Positions 18,801 through 26,469 of a DNA stretch of 64,000 nt are shown piece by piece. The translations under genes and the position numbers were made by a program. The notes beneath the pieces were generated by a model that worked only from the letters and a program-made list of their open reading frames with translations, was not told where the DNA came from and did not search any database. The stretch spans positions 4,587,269-4,651,268 of the forward strand of contig NZ_CP084029.1 of assembly GCF_020181615.1 (NCBI RefSeq), given 5' to 3'. Every line of letters begins with the position of its first letter. Position 1 is the first letter of the stretch. Origin of the DNA: [Mycobacterium] crassicus. Its GTDB lineage: Bacteria > Actinomycetota > Actinomycetes > Mycobacteriales > Mycobacteriaceae.

Positions 18801-20535
18801 CACCGGCACCACCTGTGCCGCCGGCCACCCCGGTGCCGTCGTCGTTGAGGCCGTTGCCGGCGCCACCGATACCGCCGTTACCGCCGTTACCCGAGACCGT
18901 GGTCGGCATCGCGCCGTCGGCGCCGGCGGTACCCGCGGTGCCCGGTGTGCCGCCGAACAGCAGCCCGGTGGCCAAGCCGGCCGCGCCGCCCTTGCCACCG
19001 GCACCGACCGTGCCGAGGTTGCCACCGTTACCGCCGGCGCCGCCGTTGCCGCCACCGACCAGGCCCGTCGGAGCCGCGACGGCGGCAGCGGTGATTCCGA
19101 CGCCGCCCTCGGTTGGCACGCTGCCGCTGCCCGATCCGCCATTGCCACCATTGGCACCATTGCCGGCCAGACCGGAGCCGCCACCGGCACCACCGGCACC
19201 ACCGTTACCCGCGGCGCCCGCGGTGTGGAGACCGAAGAAGCCACCGGCGCCACCGTTACCGCCGGCGCCACCCATGCCACCGGCACCACCGGATCCGGCG
19301 TTGCCGCCGTTGCCGCCGACACCGCCGTCGCCCCCGATGCCGGTCGGCTCAGCCGCAAGCGCGCTGACGCCGGCGGCGGGACTGCCCACCTCCTGCGTGC
19401 TGTCGTTGCCGTTACCACCGACGCCACCGTCACCACCGTTGCCGCCGACGCCGCCGTTACCGCCGGCGCCACCGGTACCACCGCCACCGGATGTGCCGAA
19501 CAGACCGGCCGCGCCACCGTTGCCGCCGATACCGCCGGCGCCACCGCCGAAGCCGTCCAGACCGGCGCCACCGTCGGTGCCCGCAATGCCGACCGCACCG
19601 TCAGTGCCGCCCGGGAAGCTCAAGCCGTCCATGCCGCGGTCGCCGTTGGTCCCGGTGGCGCCGTTACCGCCGGCGCCACCGGTGCCACCGCCGCCGCCGT
19701 TACCGAACAGGAAGCCGGCGCCACCGCCGTTACCACCGGCCAGTCCGGCCACGCCCGCCGCGGCGAGACCGTCGGCGCCGAATGCTCCCGCGCCGCCGTC
19801 GCCGCCGTTACCCATCAGGAAGCCGCCGGCGCCACCGGCACCGCCGGCCATGTCCAGACCAACACCGCTGCCGCCGGACCCGCCGTCGCCGAGCATGCCG
19901 CCCGCGCCGCCGTCGAGGTCAATCGAGCTGGCGTTGGTGAACGAGTAGGTACCACCCTCAACGTCGGCAACGGTGATCACATCGCCGTCAGCGTTGGTCA
20001 GGGCAGAGCCGTCCGCGCCGATCAGATCGCCGTCGGTGTTGAAGTACGCGCCGCTGCCGCCGTCGCCGAACAGGAAGCCGCCCGCGGTCGCGGCGTGGTA
20101 CATCAAGTCGCTGCCGTCGAGGCTGACGTAGGCGTTGGCGCCGTTGGCGAAGACGCCGTCAATGCTCAACCCGCTGCTGATCAGCATCTCGCCGAGACTG
20201 TGCAGCGGCTGGTAGATCACCATGTTGATCGCGTTGGCGACCATGTCATCGAGCCACTGCAGCGGGTCGACCATCTGGTCGGCGGCCGAGCCCGGGATGT
20301 CACCGCCGAACAGCGCGCTGTAGTCGACGAGCGACGACTCCAGTGCAGAGGAGTCGAACCACGACGAGGTCTGGCTGAACAGGGTGTCGAAGAAGTCGTC
20401 GAACCCGTCGGCACGCGCCGGGGCTGCTGTCAGCGGCGTCATACCGAAGGCGAGGAATGCGCCCACCGCGCTCGTCGCGCCGATCGCGCGGCCGGCCCGG
20501 TGTTTGTTCTTCCCGAGGAAATTCTTCGTCGACAT
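15850..20535 (-). CDS. PGRS-family exported protein, class A (1561 aa)
   Basis: Start ATG at 20535 (MSTKNFLGKN), with AAGGAG upstream; the frame to 20574 is too long. The leader has the hydrophobic core [13 protein letters not shown] and probable cleavage after ARA (residue 42) before Asp43. An approximately 100-residue domain follows with the landmarks WFDSSALESSL and MVDPLQWLDDMV, then YQPLHSLGEML and [14 protein letters not shown], closely matching the gene at 22648. Gly-Gly-X repeats then run to a run of ten glycines (residues 1073-1082, bases 17290-17319). After this hinge the repeats change to ITNSxATGG / GSxITGSATGG types with the ordered blocks YLAVD, GELESG, DIQSS and one final block. 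There is no PE domain and I see no cysteine in the mature part. The function is unknown; secretion and a surface location are inferred. Confidence 0.88.
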   Translation of the reverse strand: MSTKNFLGKNKHRAGRAIGATSAVGAFLAFGMTPLTAAPARADGFDDFFDTLFSQTSSWFDSSALESSLVDYSALFGGDIPGSAADQMVDPLQWLDDMVANAINMVIYQPLHSLGEMLISSGLSIDGVFANGANAYVSLDGSDLMYHAATAGGFLFGDGGSGAYFNTDGDLIGADGSALTNADGDVITVADVEGGTYSFTNASSIDLDGGAGGMLGDGGSGGSGVGLDMAGGAGGAGGFLMGNGGDGGAGAFGADGLAAAGVAGLAGGNGGGAGFLFGNGGGGGTGGAGGNGATGTNGDRGMDGLSFPGGTDGAVGIAGTDGGAGLDGFGGGAGGIGGNGGAAGLFGTSGGGGTGGAGGNGGVGGNGGDGGVGGNGNDSTQEVGSPAAGVSALAAEPTGIGGDGGVGGNGGNAGSGGAGGMGGAGGNGGAGGFFGLHTAGAAGNGGAGGAGGGSGLAGNGANGGNGGSGSGSVPTEGGVGITAAAVAAPTGLVGGGNGGAGGNGGNLGTVGAGGKGGAAGLATGLLFGGTPGTAGTAGADGAMPTTVSGNGGNGGIGGAGNGLNDDGTGVAGGTGGAGGHGGDHGNGGNGGVGGAGSQGADGWNGYYQGESGGDGYAGGAGGAGGVGGDGGSVSGNAGNGGAGGVGGTGGAGGTGADSTDATVAGGAGGNAGDGGIGGDGGKGGNATNGNGGNGGATGNGGNGGVGGIGGKGANGQLIMEFSPSDQNGSGGSGGIGGNGGNGGAAGATVGAGGTGGGEGHTDGTAGDLGRIGNGGDGGAGGLGGDAFTDDNGNFVGNGLSPAHDDATGVGGFGGNGGNGGSGYAAGTGGAGGGGGQGVYGGTGGNGGTGGAVTSAADGGNGTGGNGGVGGVGGDGSGHGGYGGQGGAGANATGDDTAGNGGDGGAGGNTTGTANPEFFTLATMAGGHGGNGGVGGSSENGAAGSGGKGGGGGTGAPVGADATNPVLSTGGSGGTGGDGGATVGGNAGAGGNGGGGGLGSFTGGHGGAGGNGGAVVADSDGNAGTGTAGDGGDGGAGASGGAINGGDDTNVVTGGNGGNGGNGGAAAGTTAGQGGGGGGGGGGAIITQADGGAVTNSTATGGSGGDGGAGSTTGVGGQGGTGGYAGIGASGKGSTIDGANVAGGNATNGGANGVNGVDGANNTLVNDGGGAVSDVTVQSGDNVGDHVGGGATVVVGDGGSISGSSVTGGNASESADGGAAALSAVGAGSAITNSHATGGNAGTGTNGGSGGVGGTADITVTDGAVIDQTTVTGGDGGAGTNSGTGGTGGAASASAVGADSTITGSATGGNGGLGDNGVGGDGGAGYLAVDAPGGGSIGAGGDAVAQGGTGGTGTDGGVGGTGGFGELESGEVGYSSTGGDSYGTSTGGDGGNASGVGSHGGNGGSADIQSSKTTDGGSLGGPGGTASGTATGGNGGNATTDSGGNGGNGGTGGNGGKASIATGGDPGNLANGTSTGGKGGDGLDGGTGGLGGSSRLDAFGNDGAVQPTPSTATGGTATGGSGGSGTGAGNIGGVGGDGNIVNTGGTQSDGTTATGSNGPNTP

Positions 20536-21047
20536 GATTTCTCCTTGAGGCGGCGGGACAGGCGGTTGACGCAAACGTAAAAACGTTTAGTGCGGTCTAA
20601 GGTAGCAGAGCAGGTTACAAACCGGAAGCCTTATCGAAACATGGTTTTACGGCATTTCGGGACCCTGATTGCACCGGTCAGAGCGATATATCCGGCCTGT
20701 TTGCCCAGGTAAAAATTCCAAGCGTGTAACGAACACCCCGTTTGAAGAACCTGATAGAGGTGGGCAAATCGATTATATGATCTAGCAATCTATTTGCTGA
20801 CTTGCGGGAGGCAAGCGCTTGCTTGGGTCCGCTGTGCATACCCAAAAGCACCGGCTGTGGCGGTTTTCATGACCGCACTGGTGTGGGTATCGGCGCTGGC
20901 CGTCAGGCGACCGGAGAATTTACTGCCGGCGGAGATCTTCCTGCTCGGCGCTCTCACCACGCAGCCGATCGGGCAACGGCTGGGCACGAGGTCGCTCACC
21001 GCATTCCCGGCCAGGTGGTTAACTCCCACCGTTTGCAGGTGCCGGCC
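20536..21047. other. 512-bp intergenic region upstream of the PGRS gene
   Basis: The part next to the PGRS gene (20536-20800) is AT-rich and should hold its promoter, but I cannot pick -35/-10 boxes with confidence. It contains the perfect 12-bp palindrome GCAAGCGCTTGC at 20811-20822, a possible operator. From about 20870 to 21047 the GC content rises and an 88-codon frame is open on the plus strand, but it has no ribosome site and no recognisable similarity. No RNA gene is seen. Confidence 0.5.
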
Positions 21048-22151
21048 TCAGCAGCGGTAGGCGCCGATGACCTCGGGATCGGGGTCGACACCCAGGCCTG
21101 GCCCGTCCGGCACCGGGATCCGGCCATCCGTCGTCGCCAGCGCGTCACCATAGATCGAGGCCTGCTGGTCGAACCAGCGCCACTCGACCATCCCCTCGGC
21201 ACCGCCCAGCGCAGCGGTCGCCTGGATCGCGGCCAGCAGTCCCGGGCCGTCGTAGAACGAATGCGTCATCACCGGCACGCCGTGGGCGGCGGCCAGCGGA
21301 AAGACCTTGCGCAGCTCGGTGACACCGCCCATCTTCGCCGGGCTGGGCTGCACGAAGTCCACCGCGCCGGCTTCCAGCAGCCGCTCGAATTCCAGGACGG
21401 TGCCGACGTTCTCCCCCGACGACACCGGCAGGCCGGTGCTGCGCCGTAGTTCGGCCAGGCCGCCGAAGTTCTCCGGCGGCCACAGCGGTTCCTCCAGAAA
21501 CATCAGGTCGAGGGCGAGCAGGTCGGCGGCGACGCCCTGGGCTTGGGTCAGGCTCCAGGCGCAGCCGGCGTCGACGATCAACGCGATGCCGGGGCCGGCT
21601 TCCTCGCGTGCCGCCTGCATGGCGGGCAGCCCGGATTCGTGCAGTTTGATCGCACCGAATCCGTCGTCGACGACGCGGCGCACCGCAGCGCGAACCCGGT
21701 CCGGATCGGTGTAGCAGGCCAGGCTGGCGTAGCAGGGCAGGGACCGGGGTCGGTGGCCGGCACTGAGCAGCATGGCGATCGGGACGCCGGCGCGCTTGCC
21801 GGCGATGTCCCACAAGGCGATGTCCACCGCGGACAGCGCATAGGTGATGGCGCCGCCGCGGCCGAAGACGTGCAGTCTGCGTTGCACGTGGTCCATCAGC
21901 GCCGGGATATCGGTGGCGTCGCGGCCCAGGCACAGCGGGGCGACGAGTTCTTTGAGTGCCTGTTCGGCCAGGCCGGTGCCGTACAGGCCGAACGCCTCGC
22001 CCCAACCCACCACGCCGTCGCTGGTCGTGATCTTGACCAGCAGCGAGTCGGCCGCTTCGATCGGCGCACCCCACAGCGCGGCGCCGGGCAGGTCCGGTTT
22101 GAGCGGGATGCGCAGCGGAATCGCCTCGACTCGGTCGATGACGGCGGGCAT
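21048..22151 (-). CDS. Enolase-superfamily (mandelate racemase/muconate lactonizing-type) enzyme
   Basis: 367 residues from the ATG at 22151 (MPAVIDRVEAIPL), the usual start of this family; 22211 would overlap the divergent gtrA. The N-terminal capping domain is followed by a TIM barrel. Predicted metal ligands are Asp194 (LIVDAG), Glu220 (FLEEP) and Glu247 (SSGEN). The second-strand base motif is KLH (Lys169-x-His171) rather than the common KxK. His297 is present in MTHSF, but its usual Asp partner in the VQPD position reads Ser270 (VQPSP). These variations make the reaction unpredictable; dehydration or racemisation of a sugar acid or related carboxylate is a family-level guess. It is divergent from gtrA with a 30-bp gap. 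No catabolic neighbours are present. Confidence 0.85.
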   Translation of the reverse strand: MPAVIDRVEAIPLRIPLKPDLPGAALWGAPIEAADSLLVKITTSDGVVGWGEAFGLYGTGLAEQALKELVAPLCLGRDATDIPALMDHVQRRLHVFGRGGAITYALSAVDIALWDIAGKRAGVPIAMLLSAGHRPRSLPCYASLACYTDPDRVRAAVRRVVDDGFGAIKLHESGLPAMQAAREEAGPGIALIVDAGCAWSLTQAQGVAADLLALDLMFLEEPLWPPENFGGLAELRRSTGLPVSSGENVGTVLEFERLLEAGAVDFVQPSPAKMGGVTELRKVFPLAAAHGVPVMTHSFYDGPGLLAAIQATAALGGAEGMVEWRWFDQQASIYGDALATTDGRIPVPDGPGLGVDPDPEVIGAYRC

Positions 22152-22181
22152 GGCTTTCAGCGTAGGTCTTAAGCTTCCGGG

Positions 22182-22592
22182 GTGACCGAGACGACGCAGA
22201 GTCCGCTGCACCTGTCCACGCAGGTGTGGCGCTTTCTGGTCACCGGCGTGCTGTCGGCGGTGGTGGATTTCGGGCTGTACCTGCTGCTGTACCTGGGTTT
22301 CGGGGTCAAGGTCGACCTGGCCAAGGCGTGCAGCTTCGTCGCCGGCACCACCACCGCATACCTGATCAACCGGCGCTGGACGTTCCAGTCATCGGCCAGC
22401 AAGGGCCGGTTCGTCGCGGTGATGGCGTTGTACGCGTTGACATTCGCTGTGCAGGTGGGGATCAACCATCTGGTGCTGGATCTGCTGGACTACCAGCGTT
22501 GGGCGCTGCCGGTGGCGTTCGTGGTGGCGCAGGGCACCGCGACCGTCATCAACTTCGTCGTGCAGCGGACGCTGATCTTCCGGGCGCGCTGA
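22182..22592 (+). CDS. GtrA-family membrane protein, Rv3789 type
   Basis: 136 residues from the GTG at 22182. Four hydrophobic spans are visible: [20 protein letters not shown], the region [33 protein letters not shown] and [18 protein letters not shown], with the family motif LINRRWTFQ between spans 2 and 3 and the ending [10 protein letters not shown]. Rv3789 has been proposed to flip decaprenyl-phosphoryl-arabinose or to anchor the arabinosyltransferase AftA, so it belongs to arabinan synthesis. In M. tuberculosis it precedes dprE1; here it is followed 55 bp later by the end of a convergent PGRS gene. A 16-bp hairpin closes the transcript. The N-terminus is somewhat longer than Rv3789 (121 aa in my recollection). 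Confidence 0.9.
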   Translation: MTETTQSPLHLSTQVWRFLVTGVLSAVVDFGLYLLLYLGFGVKVDLAKACSFVAGTTTAYLINRRWTFQSSASKGRFVAVMALYALTFAVQVGINHLVLDLLDYQRWALPVAFVVAQGTATVINFVVQRTLIFRAR

Positions 22593-22598
22593 GCGCTG

Positions 22599-22636
22599 CG
22601 CGGCGGGTGCGTCCGGTCAAGGACGCACCCGCCGCG
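22599..22636. terminator. 16-bp perfect hairpin between gtrA and a PGRS gene
   Basis: 22599-22614 pairs perfectly with 22621-22636 around the 6-base loop GGTCAA. It is GC-rich and has no U-tract in either direction, as is common for mycobacterial terminators. It sits 7 bp after the gtrA stop and 11 bp from the convergent PGRS stop, so it may serve both. Confidence 0.75.
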
Positions 22637-22647
22637 GGCGACCGCGA

Positions 22648-25600
22648 TCAGGGATTACTGGTGCCGTTGGTGCCGGGGTTTCCGGGCGCACCGGTGGCAC
22701 CGCCGTTGGTGCCGTTGGTGCCGTCGGTGCCGTGGCCGGTCGCGCCGCCGAGGTCGCCACCATTGCCGCCGTCACCACCCTTACCGCCGTCGCCGGTGCC
22801 GTCGACTCCGGGGGCGCTGCCGTTGCCGCCGTCACCGCCGTTGCCGCCGGAACTGTCGTCGCCGACGGAAATCTGGCCATCGTACGGCCTGACGATGCCG
22901 ATGCCTCCGTGGCCGCCGGCACCGCCGGTGGCACCGCCCGTGCCGTTGAGGCCGCCGTCGCCGCCGTTACCGCCGACCGAAGTGCCGTCCGTTAGCTGGG
23001 TGCCTGCGGCGGTCGGGTCGTAGGCATCTATCGAGCCCGACCCACCGTTGCCACCATCGCCGCCCCTGCCATCACCGCCGTTGCCTCCCGCCGCGTGGCC
23101 TCCGGTGACAGTCCCGTTCCACCCGGAGATGTACGAGTAGCCACCGTCACCACCGGTGGCGTCGCCTGCGGAGGCCGCACCACCGTTGCCGCCGGTGGCC
23201 GTGCCGTCAACGACGCCGGTAGCCCCAGCGGCCATCACCCGGGCGTAGCCGCCGTTACCACCGTTGCCGCCGTCGGTGGCGCTGCCGCCGGCACCACCGG
23301 TGGCGGCGCCGGTCGCAGCACCGCCTGGGGTGCCGATATAAATGGACTGCATGTCACCGGTCCCGCCGTAGCCGCCGATACTGCCGACTCCGGTGGCGTC
23401 GCCGCCGGCGCCTCCGGTGGCCGAACCGCTGACGCTGCCGCCCGGGCCCCAGGTGCTCAGATATCCATCGCCGCCGGCACCACCGATACCGCCGTTGCCC
23501 ACACCGCCGACCCCGCCGGTGGCAGTGCCGGTGATGGTGCTGCCGGCACCCTCGGCGTGGACGCTCGCCTCGCCGCCGGACCCGCCGGTTCCACCGTTGC
23601 TGGCGGCACCTCCGAGTGCGCCGGTGACGTGCGTGTCGTGGACAGCGGCACCGCCGGAAGCGCGGACACCGGCAAGGCCGCCGGCGCCGCCGGTACCGCC
23701 GTTGACCTCGCCGGCCCCACCATTGCCGCCGGTCGCACTGGTGTTGGAGATGGTGGTACCTGACTGGTAAGCCATGAGGGCCGCATATCCGCCGACCCCA
23801 CCGTCGCCGCCGACGCCCGCGGCGGTACCCGCACCGCCGGCACCGCCGGAACCGCCAGTCGCAGTGCTGTTGGTGATGCTGCCGCCCATGACGCCCGTGA
23901 CGATGGCGCTGCCGCCGCCACCACCGCCACCACCACCGTGACCACCGGTGGTACCGGTGGCGGTTTGCCCAGCACCGCCTGCGCCGCCGTTACCCGCGGT
24001 CGCACCGTCACCGACCGCAACACCGGCGTGGCCCGCACCACCAGCGCCGCCATCGCCCGCCGTGCCGGTGTTGGCCCCACCGCCGTCGCCGCCGGCGCCA
24101 CCGGTGCCGCCGGTGAAGCTGCCCGCGCCGCCCGCGCCACCCACACCGCCGTCGCCGCCGTTACCGGTACCGGTGCTCGCACCACCGATACCGCCGGTGC
24201 CACCGGAGCCACCGGTGGAAAACACCGTGCCGGCGTCACCGCCGGTGCCATCGGGAGTACCCCGGCCGCCGACGCCACCGTTGCCGCCGGTGCCGGCACT
24301 GCCGTCCTCGGAGGTTCCGCCGGCGCCACCGGTGCCGCCGGTGCCGCCGGTCGGCCAGTCGCCTTCGCCGCCCATGCCGTTGGCGCTACCGCCGGCGCCA
24401 CCGTTGCCGCCGTTACCGGCGGTCTGGCTTCCGCTCGCTGCGCCGCCGACACCACCGTCACCGCCCTGGCCGCCCATGAAGTACGCGTCGGCGCCGATGC
24501 CGCCGTCGCCGCCGTTACCGCCGTGGCCGTGGTCGCCGGCGGCGCCACCGGCACCACCGACACCACCGGACATCGCCATGCCGTCCTCGTCGAAGCCACC
24601 GCCCTGGCCGCCGACGCCGCCGTTGCCGCCGTTACCCGATTCCTGCAGCGCACCCGTGTCGCCGGCGGCGCCGGCCTGGCCCTGCGAACCGGTGAAGATG
24701 CCGCTCGCGACGCCGCCCTTGCCGCCGACCCCACCGGCACCGGCGGTACCGATGTTTCCGCCCAGGCCCCCGGCGCCACCGGTGGCGCCGACACCATCCG
24801 CGCTGTCACCACCGGCACCACCGGCGCCGCCGTTGCCGGCCAGCCCCGCGTCACCGCCTAGCCCACCGGCGCCGCCGTCGCCGGCGTTGCCGGTGGTGTG
24901 AAGTCCGAAGAAACCACCCCGGCCCGCGTCACCGCCGTTGCCGCCCGCACCGCCGACCGCACCGGCCGCGCCGTCACCACCGCTGCCACCGGCGCCGCCG
25001 ACCCCGCCGATGCCCTCGACGTTGTGCGCGCCGTCGCCACCGCTGCCACCGTTGCCACCGGCGCCACCGGCACCTGCGTTGCCACCGGCTCCGCCGACGC
25101 CACCGTTGCCGGAGACACCGAACATTCCGGCCTGGCCGCCGGCGCCACCGTTACCGCCGACACCACCGTTGAACCCGTTGCTGCCATTGGTGCCGTTGCC
25201 GCCGGCCACGCCGGCCTGCCCATCGGTGTTGCCCGGGAAGGTCAGGCCAGCCATGCCGAGGTCACCGGTCGCACCGGTCGCACCCATACCGCCGGCGCCA
25301 CCGGCGCCACCGTTGCCGGCATTGCCGAACAGCACACCGGCGTCACCGCCGGCACCACCGTTGGCGCCGAGCCCGCCGGCCGCACCGACGCCGTCGAGGC
25401 CGGTCGCGCCGATGCCGCCGTTGCCGCCGTTGCCCATCAGCCAGCCGCCGGCACCACCGGCGCCACCGTCACCGCCGGTACCGGCCGGGCCGCCGAACAA
25501 GCCGTCGCCGCCGACGCCACCGTTGCCGAACATGCCCGCGTCACCGCCGGCCGACCCGCCAAAACCGGCGCCGCCATCACCGAACAGGAATCCGCCGTTG

Positions 25601-26028
25601 GTCGCGGCGTGGAAGACACCGTCGGTGTCGACGTAGGCGTCGGCGCCGTGGCCGAACACTCCGTCGATGACCAGGCCGCCGGCGATCAGGCTGTCCCCGA
25701 GGCTGTGGAGCGGGTTGTAGATCAGGAAGTTGAGGGTCTCGGCGACGAAGTCATCGAAGGCCTGCAGCGGATCGACCATGCCGCTGCCGGCGGCGCCCGG
25801 CATCGCCCAGGACCAATCGAGCGTCGCGGTCTCCAAGCTCGACGAGTCGAACCAGGTGGCCGACTGGGCGAACAGGTCGTCCCAGAAATCAGCGAAGTCG
25901 GCGTGCGCCACCGGAGTTGCCGTCAGCGGGGCCACCCCGAAGGCGAGGAACGCGCCCGCCGCGGCTCCTGCACCCAGCACCCGATTCCCACGACGACCTT
26001 TGGCCCCATTGCCACGCCGACCGACCAT
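22648..26028 (-). CDS. PGRS-family exported protein, class A (1126 aa)
   Basis: Start ATG at 26028 ([11 protein letters not shown]), with GAGGAG upstream. The leader has the core [12 protein letters not shown] and cleavage is likely after AHA (residue 43). The following domain ([48 protein letters not shown]) is the same type as in the gene at 15850-20535. Gly-rich repeats run to nine glycines at residues 698-706 (bases 23911-23937). Beyond these the [13 protein letters not shown] region carries one cycle of the class A modules: [14 protein letters not shown], a VMAAG block, and a C-terminus with a unique stretch ([18 protein letters not shown]). It is the first gene of the minus-strand PGRS island after gtrA. 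Function unknown; no enzymatic motif. Confidence 0.88.
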   Translation of the reverse strand: MVGRRGNGAKGRRGNRVLGAGAAAGAFLAFGVAPLTATPVAHADFADFWDDLFAQSATWFDSSSLETATLDWSWAMPGAAGSGMVDPLQAFDDFVAETLNFLIYNPLHSLGDSLIAGGLVIDGVFGHGADAYVDTDGVFHAATNGGFLFGDGGAGFGGSAGGDAGMFGNGGVGGDGLFGGPAGTGGDGGAGGAGGWLMGNGGNGGIGATGLDGVGAAGGLGANGGAGGDAGVLFGNAGNGGAGGAGGMGATGATGDLGMAGLTFPGNTDGQAGVAGGNGTNGSNGFNGGVGGNGGAGGQAGMFGVSGNGGVGGAGGNAGAGGAGGNGGSGGDGAHNVEGIGGVGGAGGSGGDGAAGAVGGAGGNGGDAGRGGFFGLHTTGNAGDGGAGGLGGDAGLAGNGGAGGAGGDSADGVGATGGAGGLGGNIGTAGAGGVGGKGGVASGIFTGSQGQAGAAGDTGALQESGNGGNGGVGGQGGGFDEDGMAMSGGVGGAGGAAGDHGHGGNGGDGGIGADAYFMGGQGGDGGVGGAASGSQTAGNGGNGGAGGSANGMGGEGDWPTGGTGGTGGAGGTSEDGSAGTGGNGGVGGRGTPDGTGGDAGTVFSTGGSGGTGGIGGASTGTGNGGDGGVGGAGGAGSFTGGTGGAGGDGGGANTGTAGDGGAGGAGHAGVAVGDGATAGNGGAGGAGQTATGTTGGHGGGGGGGGGSAIVTGVMGGSITNSTATGGSGGAGGAGTAAGVGGDGGVGGYAALMAYQSGTTISNTSATGGNGGAGEVNGGTGGAGGLAGVRASGGAAVHDTHVTGALGGAASNGGTGGSGGEASVHAEGAGSTITGTATGGVGGVGNGGIGGAGGDGYLSTWGPGGSVSGSATGGAGGDATGVGSIGGYGGTGDMQSIYIGTPGGAATGAATGGAGGSATDGGNGGNGGYARVMAAGATGVVDGTATGGNGGAASAGDATGGDGGYSYISGWNGTVTGGHAAGGNGGDGRGGDGGNGGSGSIDAYDPTAAGTQLTDGTSVGGNGGDGGLNGTGGATGGAGGHGGIGIVRPYDGQISVGDDSSGGNGGDGGNGSAPGVDGTGDGGKGGDGGNGGDLGGATGHGTDGTNGTNGGATGAPGNPGTNGTSNP

Positions 26029-26469
26029 GCCGATTCTCCTCAGGTAAAAAACAGATAATTCATAACCGCTCCCGACAGGGCCAGAGGCTAACACCTTCCC
26101 GCTCCGGGCGGCTTGGGATCTCGGTTTTCCATTTGACCTGCATCAGGATGGCTGAACATGCCGCTTCCGGAAGATCCGGACGCGGAGAGCGACGCTGGGG
26201 TGGGCCTGAGAAAAAAAGGAGACATTCCCGCGAAACTCGATGTTGGTTGTAAACCTGCGGAACGCGTTCGCCAGGCGTCACAAAGACTGAGGTGTTCAGA
26301 CAGGAATCAGGGTTGGCGCCACACCGTTCACTTCCGCACCCACCGGGGACCATGTGGGTGTTGTCGGATATCACCGGCGATAGCGCGGCGGGTGCGCGGA
26401 AAACACCGCGGCCCGGTCCATAAGGACCGGGCCGCAGCGGCTGTCGCGGGTGCTTGCGGGTTACCGCAA
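26029..26469. other. 441-bp intergenic region between two PGRS genes
   Basis: It holds the leader and presumed promoter of the gene at 22648-26028 (AT-rich 26029-26160, boxes not certain) and a terminator for the gene at 26470 near its right end. Short palindromes CTTCCGGAAG (26164-26173) and GAACGCGTTC (26260-26269) are present. No convincing gene or PGRS remnant was found. Confidence 0.5.
26408..26435 (-). terminator. 12-bp hairpin terminator of the 1836-aa PGRS gene
   Basis: 26408-26419 and 26424-26435 pair perfectly around the loop ATAA, 35 bp after the stop at 26470. Read on the minus strand the stem is followed by GGTGTTTTCC, a short U-run. The stem core GGCCCGGTC recurs in the terminator at 32490-32513. 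Confidence 0.75.

Noticed and set aside
15772..20580. Plus-strand open frame of 1602 codons opposite a PGRS gene, with similar long frames opposite the other PGRS genes
   Set aside because: Glycine codons GGN read backwards as NCC, which is never a stop, so any Gly-rich gene creates a long Pro/Ala/Thr/Arg-rich antisense frame. These lack ribosome sites, leaders and recognisable domains.
20794..21060. 88-codon plus-strand frame with one hydrophobic stretch
   Set aside because: It starts at TTG with no ribosome site, has no recognisable similarity, and its end overlaps the enolase-family gene.
26029..26469. 104-codon minus-strand frame at 26060-26374
   Set aside because: No ribosome site, mixed composition and no resemblance to a PGRS leader or any family I know.
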